This document shows, one piece after another, positions 1-8,589 of a stretch of 64,000 nt of DNA. The translations under genes were made by a program, and so were the position numbers. The stretch covers positions 1,469,451 through 1,533,450 of the forward strand of contig NZ_CP100355.1 of NCBI RefSeq assembly GCF_024204665.1. Direction: 5' to 3'. Numbering within the stretch: position 1 is the stretch's first letter; every line of letters starts with the position of its first letter. This DNA comes from Natronosalvus rutilus (lineage in GTDB: Archaea > Halobacteriota > Halobacteria > Halobacteriales > Natrialbaceae). Under the pieces are notes generated by a model, which ran no database searches, was not told the origin of the DNA, and saw only the letters and a list, made by a program, of their open reading frames with translations.

Positions 1-1
1 C

Positions 2-76
2 CGCGGCGAGGTCGTCTACGACGATGGCGAGGTCGTCGGGGAGTCGGGGTACGGGGCTCGGGTCGAGCCGAACTGA
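2..76 (+). CDS. C-terminal 24 residues of an unidentified CDS (partial)
   Basis: The frame opened at base 2 reads RGEVVYDDGEVVGESGYGARV and ends in TGA at 74-76. The start lies outside the window. A closing strand of the type RGxVVYxDGE...G.GxRV is often seen at the end of metal-dependent amidohydrolases such as dihydroorotase, so that is the best guess, but 24 residues cannot settle it. The coding composition (GTC, GAG, GGC codons) agrees with a real gene. Confidence 0.5.
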   Translation, partial: RGEVVYDDGEVVGESGYGARVEPN

Positions 77-1132
77 GTCAGTGGACTCGAGAGGTTCACG
101 CAGAACGCGTACCGATCCGTGGGCGAGGTTCAGTATCAAACGCTTGTTCACCTCACTGCATTCGAGATCATAACCTCCGTAATTGTCCGGAAGGTGAGTG
201 ACGTGGGGGTTTGAGAACGAAACTAGGAAACAGGAGACTTGCGTGGGCAGTTTTTGCTCGAGAGGGAGCTCAGAGCAACGTCAGGCTTGAATGGGACAAA
301 GAAGAAAACCCGAAGGGATGTGAAAAGGAGATATAATCATGCTCTCATAGAGTTCATAATCGGTTTCCGTATGGCGCTTTCCGTGTTGAACGACGATCGA
401 TAGACGATGGACCGAAATGCTGGCTCGAGTCCGTTACTCCGATTTGAATTCGACGGTATGACGGCCTCTCTGCAGGGATTTGATCCACTACCTCAAGTAA
501 GTAAACTCCTCTCAGGGTATGTTATCCAGAAGTTCATAATCGGATTCCTGCTATCGATTTTGGGCATTTTGTCTGCTTAGATAGGTGTGTAGATACCTCT
601 TCAATACAAGAAGTGTAAACGACGCTCTCAGAACTCCTCGAGCCGTTATTCAGGGAGATTGCCCCGAGAAAGACATCGAACGGTCGGACGACGACGATAA
701 CACACACCGTGCTCATATACCGATCTGATTGGCCCTGTTATTCGAACAGATACTCATATATTACATTGAGAGTCCCTCTAACCAACGTTTGTGCAATCGT
801 GAGCATTCTCGAGCGTGATCTCGATCTTGCAATCCCGGAGCGCGCCTCTTTCTAGATGCCCTCTAAAACACTCTCTACACACATCTTCCGGACGTATAGC
901 CCAATTATGAACCATCTAAAAACCAGCTAGCACTGTTCTCGAGGCCACTCTGCAGGATTGACAGCATTCATGCTCTACGTGTCGATTCGAAATTACAGGG
1001 GTCAGCGTCGTGACATAGTGTTTCTCGAGGCGCTCCCTCTGAGGGACCGACGAGATTGAGTCGATGTTAGTTAATATATCAATTGGCTCATACTTCCGCG
1101 CGTGGAGACCCCGCTGTCACGGTGAGAGTGTG
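77..1132. other. 1.06 kb AT-rich spacer without a supported gene
   Basis: This stretch is visibly richer in A and T than its surroundings and holds no reading frame with haloarchaeal codon use. A 60-codon minus-strand frame at 534-716 has no acidic bias and no recognisable motif, so I do not call it. The only structure seen is an imperfect direct repeat of about 18 bp, reported separately. Confidence 0.6.
351..548. repeat. Pair of direct repeats exactly 180 bp apart
   Basis: AGTTCATAATCGG occurs at 351-363 and again at 531-543. The match continues imperfectly for about five more bases (TTTCC against ATTCC). Nothing between the copies looks coding. They could be remnants of a mobile element or paired binding sites; the sequence does not decide. 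Confidence 0.5.
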
Positions 1133-2497
1133 TCACTCCTCGTCTTCGCCTCCATCCTCATCTTCGTCGGCCTCTTCGTCCTCACCACCGTCTTCCTCAC
1201 CGTCATCTCCGTCTTCACTCTCGTCTTCATCGCCGCCCTCGCTGCCTTCTTCCTCATCGCTGCCCTCGTCGGTTTCGTCCTCGTCTCCTCCATCATCTTC
1301 ACTTTCGTCTCCACCCTCACTCGAGCCCTCATCAGACTCGGATTCGTCGCTCTCTTCGGTGCCATCGTCGTCTTCGCCGTCCTCGCCGTCGGCCTCGGCT
1401 TCGTCGCCAGTGTCGTCACTGCCGTCGCCACCCTCGGCGCCGTCCGCGTCGGCACCCGATTCCTCGCCGCCGTCGTCTGCGCCACCGGATCCGGGCGCGT
1501 CCGGCGGCGTCTCCACCGTGACCCAGAAGTACGTGTACTCCGTGGCCTCCTCCATCGTGGCCGTTTCGGGGGCATCACCCTCGAAGAGCATCACGGCGAT
1601 GCGAACCGTTTCGCCATCCCCTGCGGCCGGCGCCACGGACCGCTCGGCGGTGATCTGCCCGCCGTCCCCGGACTGGCTGATCGCCGTCACCTCCTGGTGA
1701 GTCACCCGTTCGACGACCTCGCCGTCAGCGACCACCTGCTCTTGCATCACCACGGTGTACTCCATCTCGCGGCCCTCCTCGTTGTGGATCTGGAAGGTGA
1801 TCGGGATCGAGTCCCCGGGGGCGACCGTGTCGGGCATCTCGGCCTCGAGGTCGCCGTCACCCTCGGCCGTGTAGATGGCGAGCTGGGTGAACCCCCCGGC
1901 GGCCATCGGCGCCGTGAACGAGTACAGCAACACGCCGACGGCAGCGATGATCGCGAGTCCGAGCAAGAGCGACGAGGCGCGGGCCGCTCCAGTTTCATTC
2001 GCGCTCGAGAACCGTTTTCGCAGGCCGGCCAGCGACACCGTAAAGCGATCCGCAGGCGGGACGCGGAGCCGGCGGATCACCGCGAGCTGGGCAGCAACGA
2101 CGGTCACTGCCGCGAGTGCGCCGATGGTCGAACCGACTGTGAGGCCCCAGCGCGTCAACGGGAGTGCCAGCACGACGATTGGGACGACCGCGATCGAGAG
2201 CCCCAGACCGAGCGCCAGACGTTCGGCGGCATCGATACCTCCTGGACGGGCTTCAGCGGTCGCTTGTGGACCTGGAGCCCGTGCCCTGGCCCGAACCGGG
2301 AAGAGCATCGAGACGAGTGCGTAGCCCGGCAGGAACGAGACGAACGCCAGCGCGGACAGCAGGCGGAGGCCGCTCCCCGGCGATAGGTTCGTGACGAGCA
2401 CGTACGCGAGGACCGTCGCGAGCGTGACGAACGCGAGGTCGGTCGGGTACCGACCCACCGCCCCGACGGTGTTCTGGGTCTTCGTGGTGAGACTCAT
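1133..2497 (-). CDS. DUF1616 membrane protein with a long polyacidic tail
   Basis: The protein has 454 residues if started at the ATG at 2497, which is preceded by GGAGGCGGA (bases 2502-2510) at good spacing; a GTG at 2512 lies beyond that ribosome site and is less likely. About five membrane spans lie near residues 20-38, 44-66, 95-114, 121-141 and 176-196. A beta-rich outer domain follows (about 205-330), ending in the YTYFWVTVETP strand. The first half matches the DUF1616 family, which is common in archaeal polysaccharide and surface-protein loci; its biochemical role is unknown. From residue 335 to the end the chain is almost only Asp, Glu, Gly and Ser. The gene has an ATAACAAAG element 75 nt before its start, shared with other surface genes in the window. 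Confidence 0.8.
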   Translation of the reverse strand: MSLTTKTQNTVGAVGRYPTDLAFVTLATVLAYVLVTNLSPGSGLRLLSALAFVSFLPGYALVSMLFPVRARARAPGPQATAEARPGGIDAAERLALGLGLSIAVVPIVVLALPLTRWGLTVGSTIGALAAVTVVAAQLAVIRRLRVPPADRFTVSLAGLRKRFSSANETGAARASSLLLGLAIIAAVGVLLYSFTAPMAAGGFTQLAIYTAEGDGDLEAEMPDTVAPGDSIPITFQIHNEEGREMEYTVVMQEQVVADGEVVERVTHQEVTAISQSGDGGQITAERSVAPAAGDGETVRIAVMLFEGDAPETATMEEATEYTYFWVTVETPPDAPGSGGADDGGEESGADADGAEGGDGSDDTGDEAEADGEDGEDDDGTEESDESESDEGSSEGGDESEDDGGDEDETDEGSDEEEGSEGGDEDESEDGDDGEEDGGEDEEADEDEDGGEDEE

Positions 2498-3093
2498 CGA
2501 TTCCGCCTCCACAGGAGTCGGTCAGGGACACCGGACATACTCGAATCAGTGAATCGCTAGCGGTAGCCGGCCTTTGTTATGGCCGGATTACCGTCCTCGA
2601 GTCGGTATCTGTCGTTCGATTCCGGATCGGAGCACGGTTGCGGTCGCCGATCGCTCGGTCGTCGACCGCCAACCGTCGGCCGTCGACCATTGCGACGCTC
2701 GGCCGTCCGGGCAGACCACCGGATGGCGTGATAGCGCTCGGTAGCGGTGACCCGGGACGGGATCGGGTGCGCGAGGATGCTCGAGAGGGAAGGGAAGTCT
2801 CGTCGAGGGGCCTCGACAAGGCCCCGTCGGCCTAGAGGAGTCTCATCCAGGGGCCTCGAAAGGGGTCGTTCAGACGCCTCGAGCGACCTCATTCAGGTGT
2901 CTGATCGACGAGAGCGGCTACCTTTCGACGGTGGTCACGTCACTCGTCACCCGTCGCTCGTCACGTATCGGTTATCGCCCGTCGACGATCGGAAAATGGT
3001 GCGAGGATCGTTCTGGGCGCCGTTCGCCGTTCGACGTCGCCCGTCGACGGCTATCGTCTCGCTAAACGTCGATCGGTGACGGCCACTGTCCCC
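2498..3093. other. Intergenic stretch with an imperfect ~23-bp repeat cluster
   Basis: No reading frame here looks real on either strand. The 5' leader of the DUF1616 gene takes up the left side. At 2799-2905 a 19-base block resembling TCTCRTCCAGGGGCCTCGA recurs four times with growing divergence (starts near 2799, 2841, 2864 and 2887), so the last three copies are 23 bp apart. Confidence 0.5.
2572..2580 (-). promoter_or_regulatory. ATAACAAAG element upstream of the DUF1616 gene
   Basis: On the minus strand the bases read ATAACAAAG, framed by GGCC on both sides, so that CCGGCC...GGCCGG forms a perfect 6-bp inverted repeat around it. It lies 75 nt before the ATG at 2497 and has the same orientation as the gene. 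It is an exact member of the motif set described in the findings. Confidence 0.4.
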
Positions 3094-3369
3094 CTAGACG
3101 TCGACGTACTGCGCTTCCCAGTCGCGGCGCTCGCTGATCCGATCGAGCCCCTCGTCGGTAATCGCGTAATAGTTCGTTCGTCTGTCGAGTTGTCCCTTCT
3201 CGACCAGCTCCTTGTTGACGAGCGTATCGAGGTTCGGGTACAGCCGTCCGTGATTGATTTCGGAGCTGTAGTACTGTTCGACTTCTTCTTTGACGGTTTG
3301 TCCGGACGGGCGGTCCGCGCCGGCGATTACGTATAGCAGGTCTCGCTGGAATCCGGTCAGGTCGTGCAT
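3094..3369 (-). CDS. PadR-family transcriptional regulator
   Basis: This 91-residue protein is a single winged helix. It opens FQRDLLYVIAG and contains the family pattern GRLYPNLDTLVNKELVEKG around residues 40-58, then the wing RRTNYYAITDEG. The length is typical for the short haloarchaeal PadR proteins, which bind operators as dimers; the ligand and targets are unknown. An ATAACAAAT element lies 35 nt upstream in the same orientation, at the place expected for a core promoter of a leaderless transcript. It resembles the element before many surface genes here, so autoregulation and control of those genes are both conceivable; this is inference. Confidence 0.85.
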   Translation of the reverse strand: MHDLTGFQRDLLYVIAGADRPSGQTVKEEVEQYYSSEINHGRLYPNLDTLVNKELVEKGQLDRRTNYYAITDEGLDRISERRDWEAQYVDV

Positions 3370-3403
3370 TGCTCAATCACATGGACCGTTCCGTAGATTG
3401 GAT

Positions 3404-3412
3404 ATTTGTTAT
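3404..3412 (-). promoter_or_regulatory. ATAACAAAT element before the PadR gene
   Basis: Read on the minus strand, this differs at one base from the ATAACAAAG element found before surface genes. It ends 35 nt before the start codon, where a TATA box for a leaderless message would sit, so it may simply be the promoter core. Confidence 0.35.
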
Positions 3413-3566
3413 CCGCATCATACAGCCGTTGCTCGCTCCCGAATTTGTCAACGGCATGTATTGTTTTTACGCTATGCTCGTCTTTCTCGCGTAAACTCGG
3501 GCCAACTCCCCCGAGAGCGCCACCCATCGTGTTTCCCCGACCTGATCGCAATTGTAGGTCGTGAAT

Positions 3567-3953
3567 CTACCGACTACCGCCGCGTCGCGCCTGTACGCTC
3601 GTCTCGGGTTCTGCGTCGTGGCCCGATCCGGTCGAAACCGTAATCCCCGTCTCGCCGATCTCGACCTGCACGCTGTCGACGGTCGACTCGTAGGCCGTCG
3701 TGTGCGTTCCGTCCGGTTCGAACCGGATGCACTCCGCCAGCAGCTCGCTCTCGAGGAGGTTGTTGATCCGTCGATAGATCGTCGCCGACGAGCAGTCGGT
3801 TCGTTCGGTCAGTTCTTTCGCGGTCCGTGGCCCTTCGCTGGCCGCGACGAGAATCGTTCGCGCGCACTCGTCGCCGAGCACGTCGAGTTGGGCCGCCGGG
3901 TTGACTGTCGATTCTGCCGCCGTATGGTTTGCGTGAGTGGACATGTATGGCAT
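3567..3953 (-). CDS. ArsR-like winged-helix regulator
   Basis: The product has 128 residues, or 125 from the second ATG at 3944. Residues about 22-75 form a winged helix: LDVLGDECARTILVAASEG, then the recognition part AKELTERTDCSSATIYRRINNL. It ends in a strand-rich tail (about 75-110) that may form the dimer interface, plus a short basic end. This layout matches the haloarchaeal HTH_20/ArsR-like regulators. No metal-binding cysteine motif of the classical ArsR type is seen. It stands alone, with 200 bp to the PadR gene and no operon partner. Confidence 0.75.
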   Translation of the reverse strand: MPYMSTHANHTAAESTVNPAAQLDVLGDECARTILVAASEGPRTAKELTERTDCSSATIYRRINNLLESELLAECIRFEPDGTHTTAYESTVDSVQVEIGETGITVSTGSGHDAEPETSVQARRGGSR

Positions 3954-4418
3954 CTCCGTCGTCAGACTGTAATCGGGTCGTGGGGCAGTACCGACGTCAA
4001 CTGTCGACAGTGACAGGCCATCGGTACGTTCTAACCATCTAACCCGTAAGGAGGACTGGTATTTTATAACGGACAGCCTTATTCCGCGAAGGGAGCCCGT
4101 TCCGTCTCGAAAGCTGGAATTTCCCGATGGAAAGTTCGAATTTCGGTCCTCAGTATCGGCTTCCTAAACGGTGAATTCGAGCGAATCCAGATAAATCCGG
4201 GCGGTAGTTGTCGATCGCCCCAGCTCCACAATATCGGCCATAGCGTCTCAGACACCGTGAAAACAGCGTATTAACCCGTTCTCCCCGTCCTGGGCGGACT
4301 GAACGGTCGGCCTCCTTTATTCGGATCTGAACACGTCGGTTGTAGTACTGCTCGAGCGCTCCCTCGTTCGAGTGCGAGTACAGCCAAGACGACCGCATCG
4401 AATCCCCCTTTCCAATCC
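3954..4418. other. Intergenic region, no gene seen
   Basis: This gap separates two outward-facing genes. It holds an AT-rich patch near 4051-4060 (TATTTTATAA) suitable as a TATA box for the minus-strand regulator at a distance of about 100 nt. I see no structured RNA or gene. Confidence 0.4.
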
Positions 4419-4610
4419 ATGACAACAACTCGACTCAACTGGACTCCGAACGAATCGTCGGCGACAGGCACGCGGTGTGAGAACTGTGGCACGCACGTGA
4501 CTCAGCAGTTCGCTCGCGTCTTCGGCGACAACGGTGACGTCGTACACGGCTGCCCCGCGTGTACGACTTACCGCGAGATGCAATCAGGCGGTCATCTCCC
4601 TTCTCGTTAA
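4419..4610 (+). CDS. DUF7563-type small zinc-finger protein
   Basis: This 63-residue protein has two CxxC knuckles, C20/C23 (CENC) and C45/C48 (CPAC). They flank the typical stretch HVTQQFARVFGDNGDVVHG and are followed by TTYREM. This is the pattern of the short haloarchaeal DUF7563 zinc-binding proteins, whose function is unknown. The gene lies directly beside the tnpB element, whose right end begins about 55 bp after this stop codon. Confidence 0.8.
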   Translation: MTTTRLNWTPNESSATGTRCENCGTHVTQQFARVFGDNGDVVHGCPACTTYREMQSGGHLPSR

Positions 4611-4675
4611 CCCGGCCTTCGACCGAGCGGTTTCTCACGACGCGGCGATGCGATCGTCGATACGTTTGACATCCA

Positions 4676-4695
4676 CCCACGACTGAAGTCGTGGG
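4676..4695. repeat. Right-end hairpin of the tnpB element
   Basis: Two eight-base arms, CCCACGAC and GTCGTGGG, close a four-base loop. It lies 19 bp beyond the tnpB stop codon. In this family the 3' end of tnpB plus this end region yields the guide (omega) RNA, so the hairpin may be its last stem; that role is known for the family, not shown here. Confidence 0.7.
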
Positions 4696-4713
4696 ATTCC
4701 TCTCGTGGGAGTC

Positions 4714-6059
4714 TCAGTCGTCTGAGTCCCCGAGAGCGACATTCCCGCCCGGTGCGGTACTCTGGTTTGTGTACGCCTCGTTGGCCATTGTCTCCGCAAT
4801 GGAGGGCGGGTTTTGGTGTTCCCGCCAGTCGTGATTGTTCCACTTGAGGTACACGGGTCGTGCCATCGACCCGCCTGCTGTTTGCCGTCTCAGGAACGAT
4901 TCCGACGCGACGAGGTCGGCGTGTCCTTCGAACCCGCATGGGCACGTCAGCGAGTCCTCGTGGCGACGTGTATTGTCGCGTTCACCGCATACAGGACACT
5001 CCTGACTCGTCCACGCTTCGGATTCTTCCGCGACCGTGATGCCGTATTCTTCGCACACGTCTTCGAGGCGGTTGATGAACCGTCGGTACGCCCAGAAGGT
5101 GTGCGTCTTCTCGTTCACACGCGGTGACCAACACGCGGTGACCAGTGCGTCGAGAGAACGCCCTTGATGTCGCCTACGTACAGCGTCGAAACACCCTCGT
5201 CATACAGGCGTTCCACAAGGTCTCGGACGAGGCTGTCTTGGGCGTGGTTGCGGCGGTTCGTGCGCGTTCGATACAAGCGGTCGATGCGCTTGCTGGACTT
5301 GCGTTGGTCTTCGAGGAGCGACTGATAGGACGCGATTCGTTCCGTGGTTTCACGGAACTCCTTGAATAAGTTGCGTCCCTCGTACAGGTATTGGGAGCCG
5401 GTCGTTGTCGTGCAGGCGACGAGGTTGTTCGCGCCAACGTCCAGAGCGGCCTCGTGGGAGGCCAGTGGTGAATCCAGTCGAGAACGGTCGACGGTGACTG
5501 GTTGATAGGCCCTGAACGTCTCTTCGAGTTCGTCGTACACGAGTTCGAGTCGGCCCTGCTCGCCGCTCCACTTCGGATCGCCCGCAACTTCAACGCGCAG
5601 ACGCTGGTTCCGATTCAGCCCGAGTTCATCCTTGAGTTCGGAGCCAATCGGAACTTCGAGCCGGGAACGCTTCCCGAACTCGAGGGTGTACTAGTCGTTG
5701 CGGACGTAGGTGCGTAGCACCCGTCCGTCGTCTTCGCTGCCCCAGTACCCCGGTGGCGACGGGCGTTTATCGAGTTTCCCGGCATGGTACGTCTCGTCGC
5801 TGGAGAAGAATGATCGCCACGCCGCCGAATTTTTGCGGATGATTTGCTGAGCGACACTACTACTGAGAACGCTCTTGTATTTGCCTTCAAGACTGCCGGT
5901 GTCCGCGTTCCAAACGCTTTCGTCTTCGAGGAAGGCCTGGCGGCGAGCGTAGTTCGTCTCGTTCCAGAGACTCGCAGAAGCGTCCAACCAGCGAACGAAC
6001 ACCTCTCGCTCCTTTTCGGAACGAGGGCGAACATCGAACTGGTTGGTTCGCTTCATCAC
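4714..6059 (-). pseudogene. tnpB: TnpB RNA-guided nuclease, interrupted by a stop and a frameshift
   Basis: Three segments together make one TnpB. Segment 1 (6059 to 5694) carries the N-terminal part, MMKRTNQFDVRPRSEKE onward. A TAG at 5691-5693 interrupts it just after YVRND; the same frame continues with [14 protein letters not shown] through the RuvC start DVGANNLVA to [11 protein letters not shown]. There a perfect 14-bp tandem duplication (5117-5130 and 5131-5144) shifts the frame. Removing one copy restores [19 protein letters not shown] and runs into the third segment, with zinc knuckle CPVCGE...CPCGF and the last RuvC Asp in GHADLVASE. Two independent lesions mean no full-length nuclease can be made without suppression. 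Confidence 0.9.
5117..5144. repeat. Perfect 14-bp tandem duplication causing the tnpB frameshift
   Basis: ACACGCGGTGACCA occurs twice back to back, at 5117-5130 and 5131-5144. Fourteen bases is not a multiple of three, so the copy moves the tnpB frame by two. A recent replication slip is the simplest origin. Confidence 0.9.
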
Positions 6060-6150
6060 TACGTGCTACGAATTATTGGTTCGTAAACGTATGGATTAGC
6101 GTGGGAGACTCGGGCCTGCTATCAGAGTGGTTAGTGGAGTGTCGGATTCA

Positions 6151-6195
6151 TCCCACGACTAACGTCGTGGGCTTTCTCCTTGACTTCGTGTAACG
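6151..6195. repeat. Left-end hairpin and conserved flank of the tnpB element
   Basis: CCCACGAC and GTCGTGGG form an 8-bp stem, followed by CTTTCTCCTTGACTT and GTGTAACG. The same 45 bases, with four differences, stand alone at 56059-56103, far from any tnpB. The hairpin lies about 90 bp upstream of the tnpB start. Confidence 0.7.
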
Positions 6196-6333
6196 CCGGA
6201 TGCATTTCGTTCGCCAATATCATCTAGCACATTTTACATCAGATTGAAGGGCGCAGTACGCGAATTGAGAGGCAGTACGATGGTAGGTGGTGGAACGTCT
6301 TCCAGCGATATCCGCTGTCGAGGCAGTTGAATC

Positions 6334-6837
6334 ATGTCGGTACAGCAGAGCCGAACGGGATCGCTCGCCGAGAGCGACGTCTTTCACATTCTCGGTAACG
6401 ATCGACGGCGAGCGATCGTTCAGTTGCTCGCGGACGAACACGGCCGACTCGACGTCTCAGACGTCGCCTCGGAAATCGCCTCGACGGAAACCGACGGGAG
6501 TTCCGTTCCGAACAACCTCTACAAGAGCGTCTACGTCTCCTTACAGCAGACCCACCTGCCCCAGCTCGAGGAAGACGGCGTCATCGAGTACGATTCGACG
6601 GCGAAGACGATCACGCCAGGGCCGAACTTCGAGACGGTCTACGGCTACGTCGACGGTGACCAGTCGACGAATCGATCCGTGCTGGTCGGCCACCTTCTGG
6701 TGAGCGTCTTCGGTCTGGTTCTGATCGCGGTGTCCGGCCTCGAGGCACCCCTCGTCTCGAGTATCGATCCCGTGCTCTCGAGCGTGCTGGTCTTGCTCGC
6801 GGTGGCAGCGAGCAGCCTGTATCGGCTGTTAAGTTGA
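6334..6837 (+). CDS. DUF7344 winged-helix membrane protein
   Basis: The 167-residue product has an N-terminal winged helix (about 12-95) with FHILGNDRRRAIVQLLADE and the family phrase YVSLQQTHLPQLEEDGVIEYD. Two membrane spans follow near 118-137 and 145-165. This is the haloarchaeal DUF7344 layout: a DNA-binding-like domain tethered to the membrane. The targets are unknown. A second member lies at 7657-8199 on the other strand. The start is the first ATG, and the region upstream is the left end of the tnpB element. Confidence 0.8.
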   Translation: MSVQQSRTGSLAESDVFHILGNDRRRAIVQLLADEHGRLDVSDVASEIASTETDGSSVPNNLYKSVYVSLQQTHLPQLEEDGVIEYDSTAKTITPGPNFETVYGYVDGDQSTNRSVLVGHLLVSVFGLVLIAVSGLEAPLVSSIDPVLSSVLVLLAVAASSLYRLLS

Positions 6838-6915
6838 GAAACGGGCGGGGTCGCACTGTCCTTCTCGTCGATACTGTGGTGAAAGTACCGGTGATCCGGA
6901 GCCGTTGCTCGCGGT

Positions 6916-7434
6916 TCACCGGGGTGAATCGATACGTCGGTTTGTACTCGATCGCTGGACGCGAATCTCGAGAACGCCGTTGTTGAACCAGGCCTCGGTC
7001 GTTTCGGGCGACCGCCAGGGAATTTCGACGCGCTCGAGGACGGTCCCCTCGCGACTAATGACGAGTTGGTTCGTTCTCGAGTCGATCCCGACCGAGAGGT
7101 CGTCTTTGCTCGCCCCGGGGACGTCGGCGGTGACGAGGAACTCGTCGCCGTCGAGGCGGGTGTCGATCAGGTAGTCAGCCGTCGTCTTCCGCACTCGCTT
7201 GACTCGGGTGCGCTCCGGTTGGTCTTCCTGGCGCCGACGGTACTCCCCGCCGCCCTCGACGGTCGTCCGGTCGGCTGAGTTCACCGGGGGTGGATCCCCC
7301 GCGGAGACCTCCACCAGGTTGCCGAGCAGGGTCGACAGGGACCGCAAGCCGGCTCTCAGTCGGAACGCACGAGGCCGGTCTTCGGATTCGCTCGAGTTCT
7401 GATCTTTCGGGTCGTCTGTGTCCTCTTCGCTCAT
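6916..7434 (-). CDS. Hsp20/alpha-crystallin family protein, GvpH-like
   Basis: The chain has 172 residues. A charged, disordered start (1-35) is followed by LRSLSTLLGNLVEV, which resembles the amphipathic start of haloarchaeal GvpH proteins. The alpha-crystallin core covers about 85-160, with YLIDTRLDGDEFLVTADVPG and the closing strand NGVLEIRVQ. Hsp20 proteins hold unfolding clients; GvpH assists gas-vesicle assembly. No other gas-vesicle gene is in the window, so a general small heat-shock role is just as likely. Confidence 0.75.
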   Translation of the reverse strand: MSEEDTDDPKDQNSSESEDRPRAFRLRAGLRSLSTLLGNLVEVSAGDPPPVNSADRTTVEGGGEYRRRQEDQPERTRVKRVRKTTADYLIDTRLDGDEFLVTADVPGASKDDLSVGIDSRTNQLVISREGTVLERVEIPWRSPETTEAWFNNGVLEIRVQRSSTNRRIDSPR

Positions 7435-7656
7435 GCGTGTATCGAGACCGTGAGCCTGTCTTACGGCACGTGTCGTGTGCTAACATCTCGATAGGGATAA
7501 GTGGTGTGCACCGCTGGACGGGGACGTCGAGTCGACCAGTGAAACGAGGATGCGCTGAAGGACGTTCGCCGCGAGTTTGACCACGTCAGTCCACTCTCCC
7601 TGATCCTCTTCGCGTCCTGTGTACCCGTTCTGCGGGAGTAATCTCTCAGACGGAAA

Positions 7657-8199
7657 TTAGAGTCGTCTGTTTGCGAACGGAAGTTTGAACCTAGATTGAC
7701 TGGACGCGCGCTGAGCGATTGCGAGGACCAAAACGAGAACACAGAGCCCCAGTGCGACGAACGGAACGAGCCCCGACGACAGGGTACCGACGGAAAAGCC
7801 GGCCAGGACGGCGACGACGGCACCGACGACCGTGACCGACGCGTAGTACCAGTGCCAGGGCCGCTGGTCCTCGAGGTCACGATCCAGGTACGGCTCGAAC
7901 GTCTCCTCGTTCGGCAGCAACTCGATGCGATGGGCGTCGGGGTCCCAGTCGACGATGCCGTGGTCCTCGAGCATCGGCAGGTGGGTCTGATAGAGCGAGA
8001 TGTACACGCGCCGACGCTGGGCGCGCGTCACCTCGTCGGTCGTCGTGTCGTTCTCCCAGGCTGCGACCTGTTCGACCAGCGGTGCCAGATCGCAGGCTCC
8101 GTAATGGCGTTTGAGGTACTGTACCGTCTGTCGTCGTCTGGCGTTGCTGAACACGTCGAACAGCTCCGCCTGCGTAAGCGTGCCATCGGTCATGATCAT
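7657..8199 (-). CDS. DUF7344 winged-helix membrane protein (second copy)
   Basis: I start the protein at the ATG at 8199 (MIMTDGTLTQAELFDVF), giving 180 residues; a longer frame begins at 8250 without homology in the extra part. The winged helix (about 8-105) holds LFDVFSNARRRQTVQYLK and YISLYQTHLPMLEDHGIVDWD, matching the protein at 6334-6837. Two membrane spans follow near 115-135 and 142-163, then a basic tail. The pair may form partners or be paralogues with separate targets. Confidence 0.75.
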   Translation of the reverse strand: MIMTDGTLTQAELFDVFSNARRRQTVQYLKRHYGACDLAPLVEQVAAWENDTTTDEVTRAQRRRVYISLYQTHLPMLEDHGIVDWDPDAHRIELLPNEETFEPYLDRDLEDQRPWHWYYASVTVVGAVVAVLAGFSVGTLSSGLVPFVALGLCVLVLVLAIAQRASSQSRFKLPFANRRL

Positions 8200-8589
8200 C
8201 GATGTCCTCGAAACCGCTCCCAGGTACCCGTCGTCGAGAGACTCACGCACTCAGGTGCCACCGATTCACACTTTACTATCTCGCGGCTACCGTCTCGAAA
8301 TCGGTTTGTACCGGTCTGGTTCGGTGTTTCTCACTAACTTCTGAAGCTCACGCACGCGTGAACGTGGATACCGCCCTCCCGTCATCGAAAGGCCAGTCGT
8401 TGGCCCTGCCTCGAGCCGTCGCTTGCTCGCGCGTAGTGGCGCGCTACCGGCGCTCAGGCCGGGGATAACAAAGCCCGATTACCGGATGATCCTACGTGAT
8501 TACCCAACCGGGTATCCGATCTCCATGTACACTGACCGATATCGACGGACGGACGACCGAACGGCATCGACGACGCGAGGTGACCGGCC
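8200..8589. other. Divergent promoter region of the sugar-nucleotide operon
   Basis: This gap lies between the minus-strand DUF7344 gene and the operon that begins at 8590. It contains an exact ATAACAAAG at 8465-8473. A possible leader frame of 37 codons starts at 8486 and overlaps the first operon gene in another frame; I give it little weight. Confidence 0.5.
8465..8473 (+). promoter_or_regulatory. ATAACAAAG element upstream of the sugar-nucleotide operon
   Basis: An exact copy in the operon's orientation, 117 nt before the GTG start of the acetyltransferase gene. The same distance separates a one-base variant from the S-layer start at 45711. Confidence 0.4.

Larger units (their letters stand above)
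4665..6195 (-). mobile_element. TnpB-only IS200/IS605-type element, decayed
   Basis: The element consists of one broken tnpB read on the minus strand and a subterminal hairpin at each end (4676-4695 and 6152-6171). No tnpA is present, so it is of the IS1341-like kind that depends on a transposase elsewhere. Elements of this type do not make target duplications, and the outer borders given here are estimates from the hairpins. The end downstream of tnpB matches the hairpin and following TCAA-type end common in haloarchaeal copies. Confidence 0.75.

Noticed and set aside
534-716. 60-codon minus-strand frame in the AT-rich spacer
   Set aside because: It overlaps the direct repeat, lacks haloarchaeal codon use and has no recognisable domain.
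1064-2386. Long plus-strand frame opposite the DUF1616 gene
   Set aside because: It is the antisense of the acidic tail and membrane spans; the translation is basic and Val/Leu/Arg-rich, unlike haloarchaeal proteins, while the minus frame has a ribosome site and a known family.
6916-7434. Gas-vesicle cluster suggested by the GvpH-like Hsp20
   Set aside because: No gvpA, gvpF-L or other gas-vesicle gene is found on either side.
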